Source: Streptomyces sp. CG4
GTDB lineage: Bacteria; Actinomycetota; Actinomycetes; Streptomycetales; Streptomycetaceae
Assembly: GCF_041080655.1 (NCBI RefSeq)
Contig: NZ_CP163525.1
Span: 4,154,001-4,218,000, forward strand
Direction: 5' to 3'
DNA: 64,000 nt
A model generated the notes under the pieces. It saw nothing but the letters and a program-made list of their open reading frames with translations. It did no database searches and was not told where the DNA came from. The translations under genes were made by a program, and so were the position numbers. Each line of letters opens with the position of its first letter. The first letter of the stretch is position 1. Below are positions 43,404-51,823 of this stretch, in pieces.

Positions 43404-43478
43404 CTGCACGAGTGGCAGGACTTCTCGCATCGGCTGCATGAGGCGGGGCATCAGCCGTATTGCTTGGTTTGGCCCTGA
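43404..43478 (+). pseudogene. 3' fragment of the target gene at the right junction
   Basis: Encodes LHEWQDFSHRLHEAGHQPYC and the following LVWP stop, identical at protein level to the end of the gene at 21922-22353. 68 of 75 bases match and all seven differences are synonymous. It is the displaced original 3' end after element insertion. Confidence 0.85.
43434..43459. repeat. attR core (26-bp direct repeat, right copy)
   Basis: Identical to 22309-22334, defining the right boundary of the element. Confidence 0.8.
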
Positions 43479-43727
43479 GCTGAAGTTCTGGTGGGATCGG
43501 GCGGGGTTTTCCGGGCTCCGTCCTCGCTGGTGGGCCTGGTGCGCTGACCCGCTCGGCGGTGTGGATCTCGCCGAGCAGGACGTCCGGGTCCGCGGTGGTG
43601 AACTGAACCGGTGAACCGGCGGGTCCCGCGCCGTGTTCGCCATGCCGAACGCCATGGCACCCGATAGCCAAGCGTCATGGACCTGCACGAGACAGCGGAA
43701 ACACGACTCCGCGTAAGACCCCATGAC

Positions 43728-45149
43728 ATGACCTTGACCGCCCGACGGCGCCGGTGGGGCCGGTGGGGCCGGTGGGGCATCGTCGCGCTGGCCGGTGCCC
43801 TCCTGGCCGCGTCGGGCACGGGAAGTGCCGCGGCCAGGAGGGACGCCGCCGGAGAGGGAGAGGTCCGCGCCTACGCCGTGGACCCGCCGAGCTCGTGGTA
43901 CGAGAACCGCTGTCTGTATCACGGGTACGACGAATCACCGCATCTTCCGAAGCTGGTCGAGAACGTCGTCATGACCTGCGGCACCGGCGACACCTGGCAC
44001 GGGATCGGCAAGACCTGGACCACCACCAAGTACGGCCAGCTCGTCAGCGGCTACGACCAGGGTGCCGGGAATTACCTGTGCCTCGACGCCGCCGGCCCCC
44101 ATCTGGCGGGCTGGGCGGGCGAGGGCGACACCGCCGTCGTCGACACCGCCTGCGCCAACAGCGAGGCGCAGAAGTGGAGCTTCGCGGACCACCGGATCAG
44201 GAACAGCGACCGGTGCCTGGCCGCGGGCGACGACGCGGACGGCGGCTGGTGGAAGTACTGGGGTTTCAGCACCATCTCGGTGGTCGGCCGGGACTGCTCC
44301 GCCGATCAGTCGCGGCTGACGTGGCGGACGCCGGCGCCGACCGGGCCCGGTGAACAGCCCGAGATCTGCTGGTACATCCCCGACGACAACGAGGACATCA
44401 GCCCCCGCGCCTGCTTCATGTGGGCGTCCCAGAGTTACCGCGACCGCACGTCGAAGGACTACATCTTCGAGGGCCCCGGCAAGTGGGCCGAGCAGAGCCA
44501 TGACCACACGGAGCACCGCAAGCGCGATGTGCACGAGGCCGATATCACGCTGATCATCAGCGCGCAGGAATTCGGCAGTGCGGCGGAGCACATCCGGCAC
44601 GCGACGACCGCGAACCCGGAGACGGCGATTCTCACCATCGACCGCAGCACCGACGAGGCGAGACAACGCCGCCGGCAGACGATGCGACTGATCCAGCAGT
44701 ACCGCAGGACCCACAACGTCCCGAGCGACCAGGACGTGGACGAGTGGCCCATGGCCATGTTCGCGGAAGGCGGGCAGAGCCCCGTACTGAGCCTGATGCC
44801 GATCGACCGGCAGAGCAACCGCTCGCTGGGCGCGGCGATCTCCAACGCGCTGAACGGCACCAACCCCGCCGGCACGGCGTGGCCGAACAACGCCCGGGTC
44901 AGGTTCGTCGTGGTCGACACCAATGAGCAGGCGGACGAGCTGGCCCAGGCGCTCCAGGCACCCGACGACCAGCGCAACCGCGCCGATGCGGTGAGAGTGC
45001 TCAGCCGGGTCGTCTCCCAGCAGGCCGAGCAGGACCACCGGGCGTACCTGGGCGACGTCACGGCGGGTCTGCGGCAGCAGATCGACAACGGCGGTGTGAG
45101 CCTGTCGTTGCTGGGCGCGTTCGCGGTGCACTCGTTCGGGCAGCCGTGA
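43728..45149 (+). CDS. Secreted protein: ricin-type lectin plus NucA/NucB deoxyribonuclease domain
   Basis: ~473 residues. A signal peptide (MTLTARRRRWGRWGRWGIVA then LAGALLAASGTGSAAA) is followed by a beta-trefoil lectin-like region (GNYLCLDAAGPHL, SEAQKWSFADHR, DRCLAAG; ~100-210). The C-terminal nuclease domain (~245-430) has HIRHATTANPETAILTIDRS, DVDEWPMAMFAEGG and a terminal VRFVVVDTNEQAD, matching NucA/NucB secreted nucleases. ATG 43728 gives the best signal; 43677 would add 17 residues. Cuts DNA outside the cell, possibly directed by sugar binding; just outside the element, so chromosomal. Confidence 0.85.
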   Translation: MTLTARRRRWGRWGRWGIVALAGALLAASGTGSAAARRDAAGEGEVRAYAVDPPSSWYENRCLYHGYDESPHLPKLVENVVMTCGTGDTWHGIGKTWTTTKYGQLVSGYDQGAGNYLCLDAAGPHLAGWAGEGDTAVVDTACANSEAQKWSFADHRIRNSDRCLAAGDDADGGWWKYWGFSTISVVGRDCSADQSRLTWRTPAPTGPGEQPEICWYIPDDNEDISPRACFMWASQSYRDRTSKDYIFEGPGKWAEQSHDHTEHRKRDVHEADITLIISAQEFGSAAEHIRHATTANPETAILTIDRSTDEARQRRRQTMRLIQQYRRTHNVPSDQDVDEWPMAMFAEGGQSPVLSLMPIDRQSNRSLGAAISNALNGTNPAGTAWPNNARVRFVVVDTNEQADELAQALQAPDDQRNRADAVRVLSRVVSQQAEQDHRAYLGDVTAGLRQQIDNGGVSLSLLGAFAVHSFGQP

Positions 45150-45150
45150 C

Positions 45151-45720
45151 GTGATCCCGGCGTACGCCCTGGATTTCGCCCCGGAGAGCGGCGACAGGCG
45201 AAGCCGCCGGAGCCGACTGGGTGGTGAGCCGGCGTGGCTGGACGCCCCGCAGTGGCCGCTCTCGTCCGGCGACGGGGAACCGATGACGTTCCTCGCCCAG
45301 TTCCGTGTGCCGGGCGAGCGCGTCACGGCGTACCTCTTCATGGACCTGCGGGGCACGCGCAGCTGGCTGCCCGAGGGCGGCCAGAACGCCCTGCTCCTCC
45401 AGCCGTCGGGCCGGATCCCCGCGTTCCTCACGACGGCCCCGCTCCGTACCGGCCCCGTACTGCGCGACGCGGCCGGCCGCACGGTGTGCCACGAGGCACG
45501 CCTCACACCGTCCGCCCGGGACGTGTCCTCCGCACAGCACATGGGCGGACACCCGACCTGGCTCCAGGGCGACGAGGCACCGGAACGCTGGACCTTCCTG
45601 CTCCAGCTCGATTCCGGTCAACTGCCCGGCGCGGTCGTCGGCTTCGGTGACGCGGGCATCGGCTACGCCTTCATCGACCCGGACCGGAGGGAGGGAAGGT
45701 TCCTGTGGCAGAGCGGCTGA
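45151..45720 (+). CDS. DUF1963/YwqG-like protein
   Basis: 189 residues: SRLGGEPAWLDAPQWPLSSG, PMTFLAQFRVPG, AYLFMDLRGTRSWLPEGG and the second half HMGGHPTWLQGDEAP, WTFLLQLDSGQLP, VVGFGDAGIGYAFI form an internal duplication of the GGxPxW...FLxQ pattern typical of DUF1963/YwqG proteins. GTG 45151 is two bases after the nuclease stop, so the two genes are probably co-expressed. Cytosolic (no signal), so it might be an immunity-like partner of the nuclease; that is only a possibility. Confidence 0.62.
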   Translation: MIPAYALDFAPESGDRRSRRSRLGGEPAWLDAPQWPLSSGDGEPMTFLAQFRVPGERVTAYLFMDLRGTRSWLPEGGQNALLLQPSGRIPAFLTTAPLRTGPVLRDAAGRTVCHEARLTPSARDVSSAQHMGGHPTWLQGDEAPERWTFLLQLDSGQLPGAVVGFGDAGIGYAFIDPDRREGRFLWQSG

Positions 45721-45813
45721 GCGCGGCGGGCGTCCGGATGCGGGAGACCTGCAGGAGACCTGTGGGAAACCTGTGGCCGTGCGCCGCGCAGCGGGCGTGG
45801 CCACACTGGAGTC

Positions 45814-46347
45814 ATGGAAGGGCGGCCTCCCGCACAGCCTCCCGCACAGGAACCGTCCCTGCCGCAGGCCGGCGCTGTGGAGCGGCGCGATTACACGGGT
45901 GCCGTGTACGGCTCGCTGCTCGCCGCCTCGGTGGTGATCGGAGCCGGATCGCTCGGTTCCTTCCCACGACTGGAACTCGTTCTCCTGCTGCTGGGCAGCG
46001 GGGTGGTGTTCTGGGCCGCCCATGTGTGCGTCCGGCTCTTCGGTGAGCGGATCATGTACGTGCCGATGAACGCGAAGGAGATCCGGCGCGCGTGCCTGGC
46101 CGAGTGGCCCATCGTCCAGGCGGCCGTCCCACCGGCCGTGGCCGTCGCCGTCACACCCCTGCTGGGCATCGGCCCGAGAGGGGCGGCATGGCTGGCCCTG
46201 GGCGTGGCGCTGGCCGGTCATGTCGCCTGGTCCACGGCCGCTGCCGTGCGCGCGGGGGTCACGGGCCGGGTGCTGGTGGCCGCCGGGGCGGTCAACCTGC
46301 TGCTCGGCCTGGTCGTCGTGCTCCTCAAGGTCGGCCTGACGCGCTAG
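45814..46347 (+). CDS. Four-TM membrane protein of unknown function
   Basis: 177 residues with four hydrophobic segments: YGSLLAASVVIGAGSLG, LELVLLLLGSGVVFWAAHVC, PAVAVAVTPLLGIGPRGAAW and LVAAGAVNLLLGLVVVLLKV. A Pro/Gln-rich N-terminus precedes them. The motif FGERIMYVPMNAKEIRRACL links helices 2 and 3. No family recognised. Nothing nearby fixes its role. Confidence 0.65.
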   Translation: MEGRPPAQPPAQEPSLPQAGAVERRDYTGAVYGSLLAASVVIGAGSLGSFPRLELVLLLLGSGVVFWAAHVCVRLFGERIMYVPMNAKEIRRACLAEWPIVQAAVPPAVAVAVTPLLGIGPRGAAWLALGVALAGHVAWSTAAAVRAGVTGRVLVAAGAVNLLLGLVVVLLKVGLTR

Positions 46348-46451
46348 TGGCCAGGCCGCCCTTCGGGTCCCTCCTGCTCGGCAGGCGCGCGCCGGCGCCG
46401 GGTGCAAGGCTGGAGAGGGGTCCCACTTCTGCGCCGCGGGAGGAGGCGGAC

Positions 46452-46985
46452 ATGGAGATCAAGCCGCAGGCCGTCGTCATCCCCAAGGAGACCGACCAGC
46501 TGGAACAGGGGAAGTACGGCCCCGTCTTCCCGCGGACTCCGGCCTGCTACGGGTTCACCATCGTCGCGAAGGTCAAGCCGGGCCGGGCCGACGCGATGCG
46601 GGAGTACGGGTACGACCTGGCCAAAGCGCTGGAACAGGATCCGTATCTGCTGGCGCCGTTGAAGTTGCACTACCTGCGCTGGGTTCTCTTCGACGACGAC
46701 ACGCGCTTCATGTATCAGGGGATCTTCGACACCGATTTCGACAAGTACACCGAGGACGCGGTCGCGCTGTTCGGCAAGGCGGGTGTGAGTACCGCCTTCG
46801 AGAACCTCGAAGGGTTTCCCGCGGACTGGCGGACGAACCCCGAGGCGTTCGTCCGCTTCGTGCGCGCGCACCACTGTCCGAGCTTCATCGAGTACGGAGA
46901 GTATCCGTATGTGACGGCGGACGAGATCAAGAAGGCTCTGCGGATCAAGAGCGCCCTGTCGGAGATGCTCGATCAGATGCAATGA
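46452..46985 (+). CDS. Unrecognised conserved protein, first gene of the Dyp-peroxidase operon
   Basis: 177 residues, soluble, start ATG 46452 after GGGAGGAGGCGGAC. Segments such as ACYGFTIVAKVKPGRADAMR and HYLRWVLFDDDTRFMYQGIF suggest an alpha/beta dimeric-barrel (Dabb-like) fold, which is common in haem-linked and small oxidoreductases. I cannot name the family. It is 13 bp upstream of 46999 and in the same unit as the peroxidase gene. Confidence 0.6.
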   Translation: MEIKPQAVVIPKETDQLEQGKYGPVFPRTPACYGFTIVAKVKPGRADAMREYGYDLAKALEQDPYLLAPLKLHYLRWVLFDDDTRFMYQGIFDTDFDKYTEDAVALFGKAGVSTAFENLEGFPADWRTNPEAFVRFVRAHHCPSFIEYGEYPYVTADEIKKALRIKSALSEMLDQMQ

Positions 46986-46998
46986 GGCTGGAAAGAAA

Positions 46999-48084
46999 AT
47001 GAGCGAGGTCAGGACCGCGCGCACGTACAACCAGCGGCACATTCCGCGGGAGTACACCCCCGGCGGGCGGCGGGTGAGCATCTACGTCTCGTGGAGCTAT
47101 CCGGCCGAGGCCGGTCGCGACGCGGCCGAGCTGGACAACCGCTTCTCCACGATGACCGAGGTCAGACGGGCGGCCTGGCCGGACTACGAGGACCCGAAGT
47201 GGGCGGATCCGTATCGGTTCCAGCAGGGCATCGCCGGATCGCTGGAGCTGTTCTTCTGGGCCTGGGTGCCGTTCCAGGAGTTCGTCGAGGAGGTCACGGG
47301 GCATCCCGTTCCGGTGTATCAGCGCATCGACCAGGCCGGATTCCACACCCCGCTCGACGAGCGGGTGCTCGACGACACGGACGTCCTGTTCGTGTTCGGG
47401 CTGGACCACATGGTCACCGAGCAGGCGGCCCGGCCCGGGGAGATCGAGGCCCTGAGGGCGTTCCTCGGCCGGGAGGACGCCCGCCTCGTCCTGGGCCCGC
47501 ACCACGACGTCGGCGCCTCGGACGACCTGGCGGTACGGGAGATGGAGTACCTCCATCACGGGGATCCCCTGGTGCCCCGGCAGCAGCGGTTCGCCACGTA
47601 CGTCAGGGACTTGATGCGCGGCCTCGGCGTACCGGTCATGAACCGGTACGGGCTGCGCCCGGCGACGCGCGAGGGCAACCGGATCGCCCCCTTGTCCACG
47701 GTGCGGGACCTGGACCCGAAGGGCTGGCTGGACGGGGTGACGAACTTCAATTTCCACATGCATCTGCCGCACTACGACGTGACAACCGACGTGACAACCG
47801 AGATGACGGCCGAGAAAGCGGCCGAGAAGACGGCCGAGGTGACGGCCGAGAAGACGGCCGATGCGTCTGACGCCGTCCATGTGCTGGCCCGGCAGCCCAT
47901 CGACCTGACCCGGCCGCATCCGTTCAGCGAGGCCGGCAACACCGAGTTCAACATGTTCCTGTGGATGCCGCCCGCCGGTGACCGCGCGGGCGATCTGCTG
48001 CTGGCGGACTCGACGATCTTCAGCTCCTTGTTCGGCGGGGACGAAAGCCTGCGGAACTTCTGGCGCAACCTCGTCTCCAAGTAG
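46999..48084 (+). CDS. Unrecognised soluble protein, second gene of the Dyp-peroxidase operon
   Basis: 361 residues. N-terminal RTYNQRHIPREYTPGGRRVS and YVSWSYPAEAGRD, DTDVLFVFGLDHMVTEQAAR, VLGPHHDVGASDDLAVREME resemble the ligand-binding core of an alpha/beta enzyme but fit no family I know. A run of MTAEKAAEKTAEVTAEKTAD (~265-284), encoded by imperfect direct repeats (47780-47867), is a charged low-complexity insertion. It ends SLRNFWRNLVSK. Between the Dabb-like protein and the peroxidase in one operon. Confidence 0.6.
   Translation: MSEVRTARTYNQRHIPREYTPGGRRVSIYVSWSYPAEAGRDAAELDNRFSTMTEVRRAAWPDYEDPKWADPYRFQQGIAGSLELFFWAWVPFQEFVEEVTGHPVPVYQRIDQAGFHTPLDERVLDDTDVLFVFGLDHMVTEQAARPGEIEALRAFLGREDARLVLGPHHDVGASDDLAVREMEYLHHGDPLVPRQQRFATYVRDLMRGLGVPVMNRYGLRPATREGNRIAPLSTVRDLDPKGWLDGVTNFNFHMHLPHYDVTTDVTTEMTAEKAAEKTAEVTAEKTADASDAVHVLARQPIDLTRPHPFSEAGNTEFNMFLWMPPAGDRAGDLLLADSTIFSSLFGGDESLRNFWRNLVSK
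47780..47867 (+). repeat. Imperfect direct repeats (GAGAAGACGGCCGAG-type)
   Basis: Repeats GTGACAACCGA and GAGAAGACGGCC within the gene at 46999 encode a Thr-Ala-Glu-Lys-rich stretch. Such tracts expand and contract by slippage. Confidence 0.6.
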
Positions 48085-48123
48085 GGCCGCGCAAGGCCGT
48101 GCAGGGCCGCTGGGAGGTCAACT

Positions 48124-49458
48124 GTGAGTGCGCACACGGACGTAGCGCTGGAACTCGACGACATCCAGCGTGGGGTGCTCAGCCCCCGGCCGACGCCCTA
48201 CGCGGCGACCTATCTCGCCTTCCGCATCGACGACCGGGAGCAGGGGCGGGAGTTGATGCGGCGCGTGAGTACGGCGGCGACCTCCGCGGCGGACCCGGTC
48301 AGCCCCCTGGGGGAGACCTGGGTGAGTGTGGCCGTCACCTGTCGCGGGCTGGCGGCGCTGGGGGTGCCGCGCGCCTCGCTGGACACGTTCGCCTGGGAGT
48401 TCCGGCAGGGGATGGCGGCCCGGGCCAGGGCGCTGGGCGATGTGGGCGAGAGCGGCCCCGAGCACTGGGAGGCGCCGCTGGGCGGTCCCGATGTCCATCT
48501 GGTGCTCACCGCGGTCGCACCCGACCCCGCGCGCCTGGAGGCGGCCCTGGACCGCGCCCGCCCGGCGTACGAGTGGCTTTCCGGCGTGACGGCGATCTGG
48601 CGGCAGGACTGCTACGCGCTGCCCACCGAGACCGAGCACTTCGGATATCGCGACGGGGTCAGCCATCCGGCCGTCGAAGGCAGCGGGACACCGGGATCCA
48701 ACCAGTGGGAAGTGCCGCTGAAAGCAGGGGAGTTCGTCCTCGGGTATCGGGACGAGATCGGTGGGACACAGTGCCCGCAGCCCGCCGTCCTCGGACGCAA
48801 CGGCAGTTACGCGGTCTTCCGTAAACTCCACCAGAAGGTCGCCGAGTTCCGGCGCTATCTGAAGGACAACTCGACCGGGCCCCAGGACGAGGAGCTGATC
48901 GCCGCGAAGATCATGGGGCGCTGGCGCAGCGGCGCTCCGCTGGCGCTGGCTCCGCAGCACGACGATCCCGCGCTCGGCGCCGACCCGGACCGCCGTAACA
49001 CCTTCCTGTACGAGAGTGACGATCCGACGGGGTACAAGACACCCGGCGGCTGCCACATCCGCCGGGCCAACCCCCGCGACGCCGAGGTGGCGGGAGAGGT
49101 GCGGCTGCATCGCATGATCCGCCGCGGCGCCGTCTACGGTCCGCCGCTGCCCGAGGGGGTCCTGGAGGACGACGGGGCCGACCGCGGGCTCATGTTCGCG
49201 TTCGTCGGCGCGCATCCGGGGCGGCAGTTCGAGTTCGTCCAGTCGCAGTGGATGAACGACGGCGTCTTCTTCGGCGCGGACGACGCCAAGGACCCCGTCA
49301 CCGGAGCCCACGACGGCTCCGCCGGCTTCGTCGTCCCCCGGCGGCCGCTGCGCCGGCGCCTCGCCCCGCTGCCGCGGTTCGTCGTCACCCGAGGAGGCGA
49401 GTACTGCTTCCTGCCGAGCCTCACCGCCCTCCGCTGGCTCGGCGACCTGCACGACTGA
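48124..49458 (+). CDS. Dye-decolorizing (Dyp-type) haem peroxidase
   Basis: 444 residues. The GXXDG motif is present in TEHFGYRDGVSHPAVEG (~175-191), a proximal His candidate in PGGCHIRRANPRD (~315-327), and the Phe/His region EFVLGYRDEIGGTQ. It uses H2O2 to oxidise bulky substrates; no signal peptide, so probably cytosolic. GTG 48124 follows GGGAGG. The two preceding genes of unknown function belong to the same operon and may be partners or cargo. Confidence 0.88.
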   Translation: MSAHTDVALELDDIQRGVLSPRPTPYAATYLAFRIDDREQGRELMRRVSTAATSAADPVSPLGETWVSVAVTCRGLAALGVPRASLDTFAWEFRQGMAARARALGDVGESGPEHWEAPLGGPDVHLVLTAVAPDPARLEAALDRARPAYEWLSGVTAIWRQDCYALPTETEHFGYRDGVSHPAVEGSGTPGSNQWEVPLKAGEFVLGYRDEIGGTQCPQPAVLGRNGSYAVFRKLHQKVAEFRRYLKDNSTGPQDEELIAAKIMGRWRSGAPLALAPQHDDPALGADPDRRNTFLYESDDPTGYKTPGGCHIRRANPRDAEVAGEVRLHRMIRRGAVYGPPLPEGVLEDDGADRGLMFAFVGAHPGRQFEFVQSQWMNDGVFFGADDAKDPVTGAHDGSAGFVVPRRPLRRRLAPLPRFVVTRGGEYCFLPSLTALRWLGDLHD

Positions 49459-49821
49459 CCACGCGCCGACGGGCACACAGCCCTCCGGTACGAGTCGCAG
49501 CACGGCCACGGTCCGCACCAGTGCTCCGACGCCGGCGTCGCGTCGGCGCGCAACGCCACTCCGGCGCCGGGCGCGATCGGCATCGCCTTCGACAACCGGC
49601 CCGCCGTCCTCGGGGCGCTCGCCGCCATCGTGCTCAGCGGCCTGGCGGCAGCCCTGCCGATCGCCACGCTGCACGGCAGCCGACGGAGTGCTCCGGCGGC
49701 GGCGGGGGCGGAGGCCGGCACGGACGGCCGGCGGAGACGGGCTGCTCGTCGCCCGGGCCGACGTGGCACCGGCGGCGGACCGGGCGGAAGATGAGGGGGG
49801 ATGCCTCCCGGGAGGTGAGCT
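49459..49821. other. 363-bp stretch with a possible decayed coding fragment
   Basis: One plus-strand frame reads FDNRPAVLGALAAIVLSGLA followed by AALPIATLHG (about 49587-49680), a plausible membrane segment, ending at TGA 49793 without a start. It may be the remnant of a membrane protein. No confident gene. Confidence 0.4.
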
Positions 49822-50142
49822 GTGGTGATGTACGGGCACTACGGGCACGTCGGCTGGGTCTGGCTGGCCTTCATGCCGCTGCTGTGGATCGTGCTGATCG
49901 GGCTGGTGGTCTGGGCCGTGATCCGGCTGACGCGACGCCCGGCCGGCCGGGGTGACGACGTGTACCGCGGGTGGCTGCCCGGAGCGACACCGACGGGTAC
50001 CCCGGCGGGACCACCGGCAGAGCCACCGCGGGAGACCCCGGAGGAGATCCTCGACCGCCGTTTCGCCTCGGGCGAGATCGACGCGGACGCCTATCACGAG
50101 GCGCGCAGACATCTGGCCACCTACCGGCCACGACCGGAGTGA
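49822..50142 (+). CDS. SHOCT-domain small membrane protein
   Basis: 106 residues: one membrane helix (LAFMPLLWIVLIGLVVWAVI, ~15-34) and a C-terminal SHOCT domain (PEEILDRRFASGEIDADAYH, ~77-96), a short helical module found at protein termini. Start codons GTG 49822, GTG 49825 and ATG 49828 are all possible behind GGAGGTGA. Role unknown; often associated with membrane stress proteins. Confidence 0.75.
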   Translation: MVMYGHYGHVGWVWLAFMPLLWIVLIGLVVWAVIRLTRRPAGRGDDVYRGWLPGATPTGTPAGPPAEPPRETPEEILDRRFASGEIDADAYHEARRHLATYRPRPE

Positions 50143-50364
50143 GCCCCGGCGGCCGCGCTCGACGCCGGCCCGCAGACCGGCCGGCAGGCCACTCGGCGGA
50201 TCGGCCGGCGCTCGCAGGCACCGCAGTGGCCGAAGGAGCGGGAAGAACCTTTGCACCGGCTCGCCCCGGAAATGCCCTGATTCCGCTTGACCACCACCCC
50301 GTTGGGTCCCGGACCGGCTGGGTCTATCGTCTGAGTTCCGGGGTCAGGACGAGGAGGACGGCCG

Positions 50365-50619
50365 GTGATGTCGCAGGACGAGGCCGTGGTCGGCTGTGTG
50401 GGCAAGGTGCTCATCGGAACGCGTGGATCCGCGGGCCCCGGCGAGGTTCTGGTACGGGTCCGAGGCGGCTCCGAGACGTTCCTGGCCTGGTCCGAGGATC
50501 CCCTGCCCGCGGGCGCTACGGTCCTCGTGATCGAATCACGGGGATGCCGAGAGGTCGGCGTCATCGAGTGGGTGGATCCATTGGATGCGCTCGGCGGCGA
50601 CTCCGCCGGCGCCAGCTGA
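50365..50619 (+). CDS. Small NfeD-like OB-fold protein, partner of flotillin
   Basis: 84 residues: GCVGKVLIGTRGSAGPGEVL, LAWSEDPLPAGATVLVIE and CREVGVIEWV resemble the soluble OB-fold C-terminal domain of NfeD, lacking its membrane and protease parts. NfeD and flotillin are a known pair in membrane microdomain organisation. It sits 10 bp upstream of the flotillin gene. GTG 50365 follows GAGGAGGACG; ATG 50368 is the alternative. Confidence 0.7.
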   Translation: MMSQDEAVVGCVGKVLIGTRGSAGPGEVLVRVRGGSETFLAWSEDPLPAGATVLVIESRGCREVGVIEWVDPLDALGGDSAGAS

Positions 50620-50629
50620 GGAGTAGAGC

Positions 50630-51823
50630 ATGTTCGGATACCGCGTTCCCGCTCCCGACGAGGCGATGTTGATCTCGGGTGGGCGGCGGGGACTGGGGGG
50701 CGCGCCGTTCCGAGTGGTGACGGGGCACGGCAAGTTCGTGGTCCCGTTCTTCCGAAAGACCCGCTTCCTTTCCCTGGCCATGTGCGAGGCCGAGGTCACC
50801 GAGACCTGTGTGACCAAGCAGGGCATCGCCCTGCACGTCCGCGCGGTCATCGCCTTCAAGGTCGGCAACGACGCCGAGAGCATCATCAACGCAGGTCAGC
50901 GGTTCCTCTCCGACCAGGACCAGATGTCGGTGCTGACCGGCCGGATCTTCGCCGGCCACCTGCGGGCCATCATCGGCTCGATGACGGTCGAGGAGATCGT
51001 CACCGAGCGGCAGAAGCTCGCCGCCGAGGTCCTGGACACCTCCAAGACGGAGATGGCGAAGATCGGCCTGATCGTCGACTCGCTGCAGATCCAGTCGATC
51101 GACGACGGTGACACCGGCTACATCGACGCGATGTCCGCCCCGCACAAGGCGGCCATCCAGCGGCAGGCCCAGATCGCCCAGGCGCAGGCCACCCAGGCCT
51201 CGGTCGAGGCCGAGCAGGCCGCGGCCCGCAAGCAGGCCGAGTACGCCCGGCAGACCGCCATCGTCAAGGCCGAGTACTCGGCCGAGGTGGACCGCGCCCA
51301 GGCCCAGGCCGCGCAGGCCGGACCGCTGGCGCAGGCGCACGCCCAGCAGGAGGTGCTGGACGCCCAGACGGAGCTGGCCCAGCGGCAGGCTCAGCTGCGC
51401 CAGCAGCAGCTGGTGGCCGAGGTCGTGAAGCCCGCCGAGGCGGAGGCCGAGCGGGTCCGGATCCTCGCCGCCGCCGAGGCCCAGCGCATGAAGATCCAGG
51501 CCGAGGCCGCGGCCTCCTACGACCGGGTCGCGCTGGACCGGATGCTCATCGACCAGCTCCCGCAGATCGTGAAGGAGGCCGCGGGCGGCCTGGCCGGCGC
51601 CAACGTCAACGTCCTGAACGGCGCGGACGGCCTCGGCGAGATCGCCGCGGGCCTGGTGTCCCAGGGTCTGACGATCCTCGACTCGGTCCGCCAGAACCTC
51701 GGCGGCCAGGACAAGGACAACCAGGGCAGCCAGGGCAACAGGGCCGACGGCAGCACCAACCTGCTGCAGCTGCAGTCGGGCAAGGAGCGGAAGTCGGACG
51801 ACGGTCCGGTCGACGTCGACTAG
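50630..51823 (+). CDS. Flotillin-family SPFH membrane-scaffold protein
   Basis: 397 residues: an SPFH/Band 7 domain from ~8-150 (EVTETCVTKQGIALHVRAVI, EEIVTERQKLAAEVLDTSKT), then a long Ala/Gln/Glu-rich coiled coil (~170-300; QRQAQIAQAQATQASVEAEQ) and a flexible tail. Organises lipid microdomains and the proteins in them; the upstream NfeD-like protein is the usual partner. The N-terminal membrane hairpin is short, so it may attach peripherally or by partner. Confidence 0.88.
   Translation: MFGYRVPAPDEAMLISGGRRGLGGAPFRVVTGHGKFVVPFFRKTRFLSLAMCEAEVTETCVTKQGIALHVRAVIAFKVGNDAESIINAGQRFLSDQDQMSVLTGRIFAGHLRAIIGSMTVEEIVTERQKLAAEVLDTSKTEMAKIGLIVDSLQIQSIDDGDTGYIDAMSAPHKAAIQRQAQIAQAQATQASVEAEQAAARKQAEYARQTAIVKAEYSAEVDRAQAQAAQAGPLAQAHAQQEVLDAQTELAQRQAQLRQQQLVAEVVKPAEAEAERVRILAAAEAQRMKIQAEAAASYDRVALDRMLIDQLPQIVKEAAGGLAGANVNVLNGADGLGEIAAGLVSQGLTILDSVRQNLGGQDKDNQGSQGNRADGSTNLLQLQSGKERKSDDGPVDVD

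Larger units (their letters stand above)
22309..43459. mobile_element. ~21.15-kb integrative and mobilizable element
   Basis: Bounded by a 26-bp identical direct repeat (22309-22334 and 43434-43459) inside a 75-bp homologous repeat of the target-gene 3' end. It encodes a tyrosine integrase at the left end, excisionase, DUF3631 ATPase, DUF2637 protein, MobC and a relaxase, plus two cargo blocks. No FtsK/SpoIIIE-type TraB translocase or RepSA initiator is visible. It is therefore best described as mobilizable through its relaxase using conjugation machinery supplied in trans, not as a typical self-transmissible AICE. Repeats of GGGCACAT near both ends resemble integrase arm sites. Confidence 0.85.
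43065..43676. other. 612-bp right-end junction region
   Basis: It holds the promoter of the DUF5994 gene, the right GGGCACAT pair (43277-43296), the target-gene 3' fragment with the attR core, and a weak terminator-like hairpin (GGGCGGGG/CTCCGTCC, from ~43496). No full gene. Confidence 0.6.

Noticed and set aside
22309..43459. Classical AICE (TraB-type, RepSA-replicating)
   Set aside because: No FtsK/SpoIIIE translocase, RepSA or Pra-like gene is visible in the element; a relaxase and MobC are present instead, so it is called a mobilizable element.
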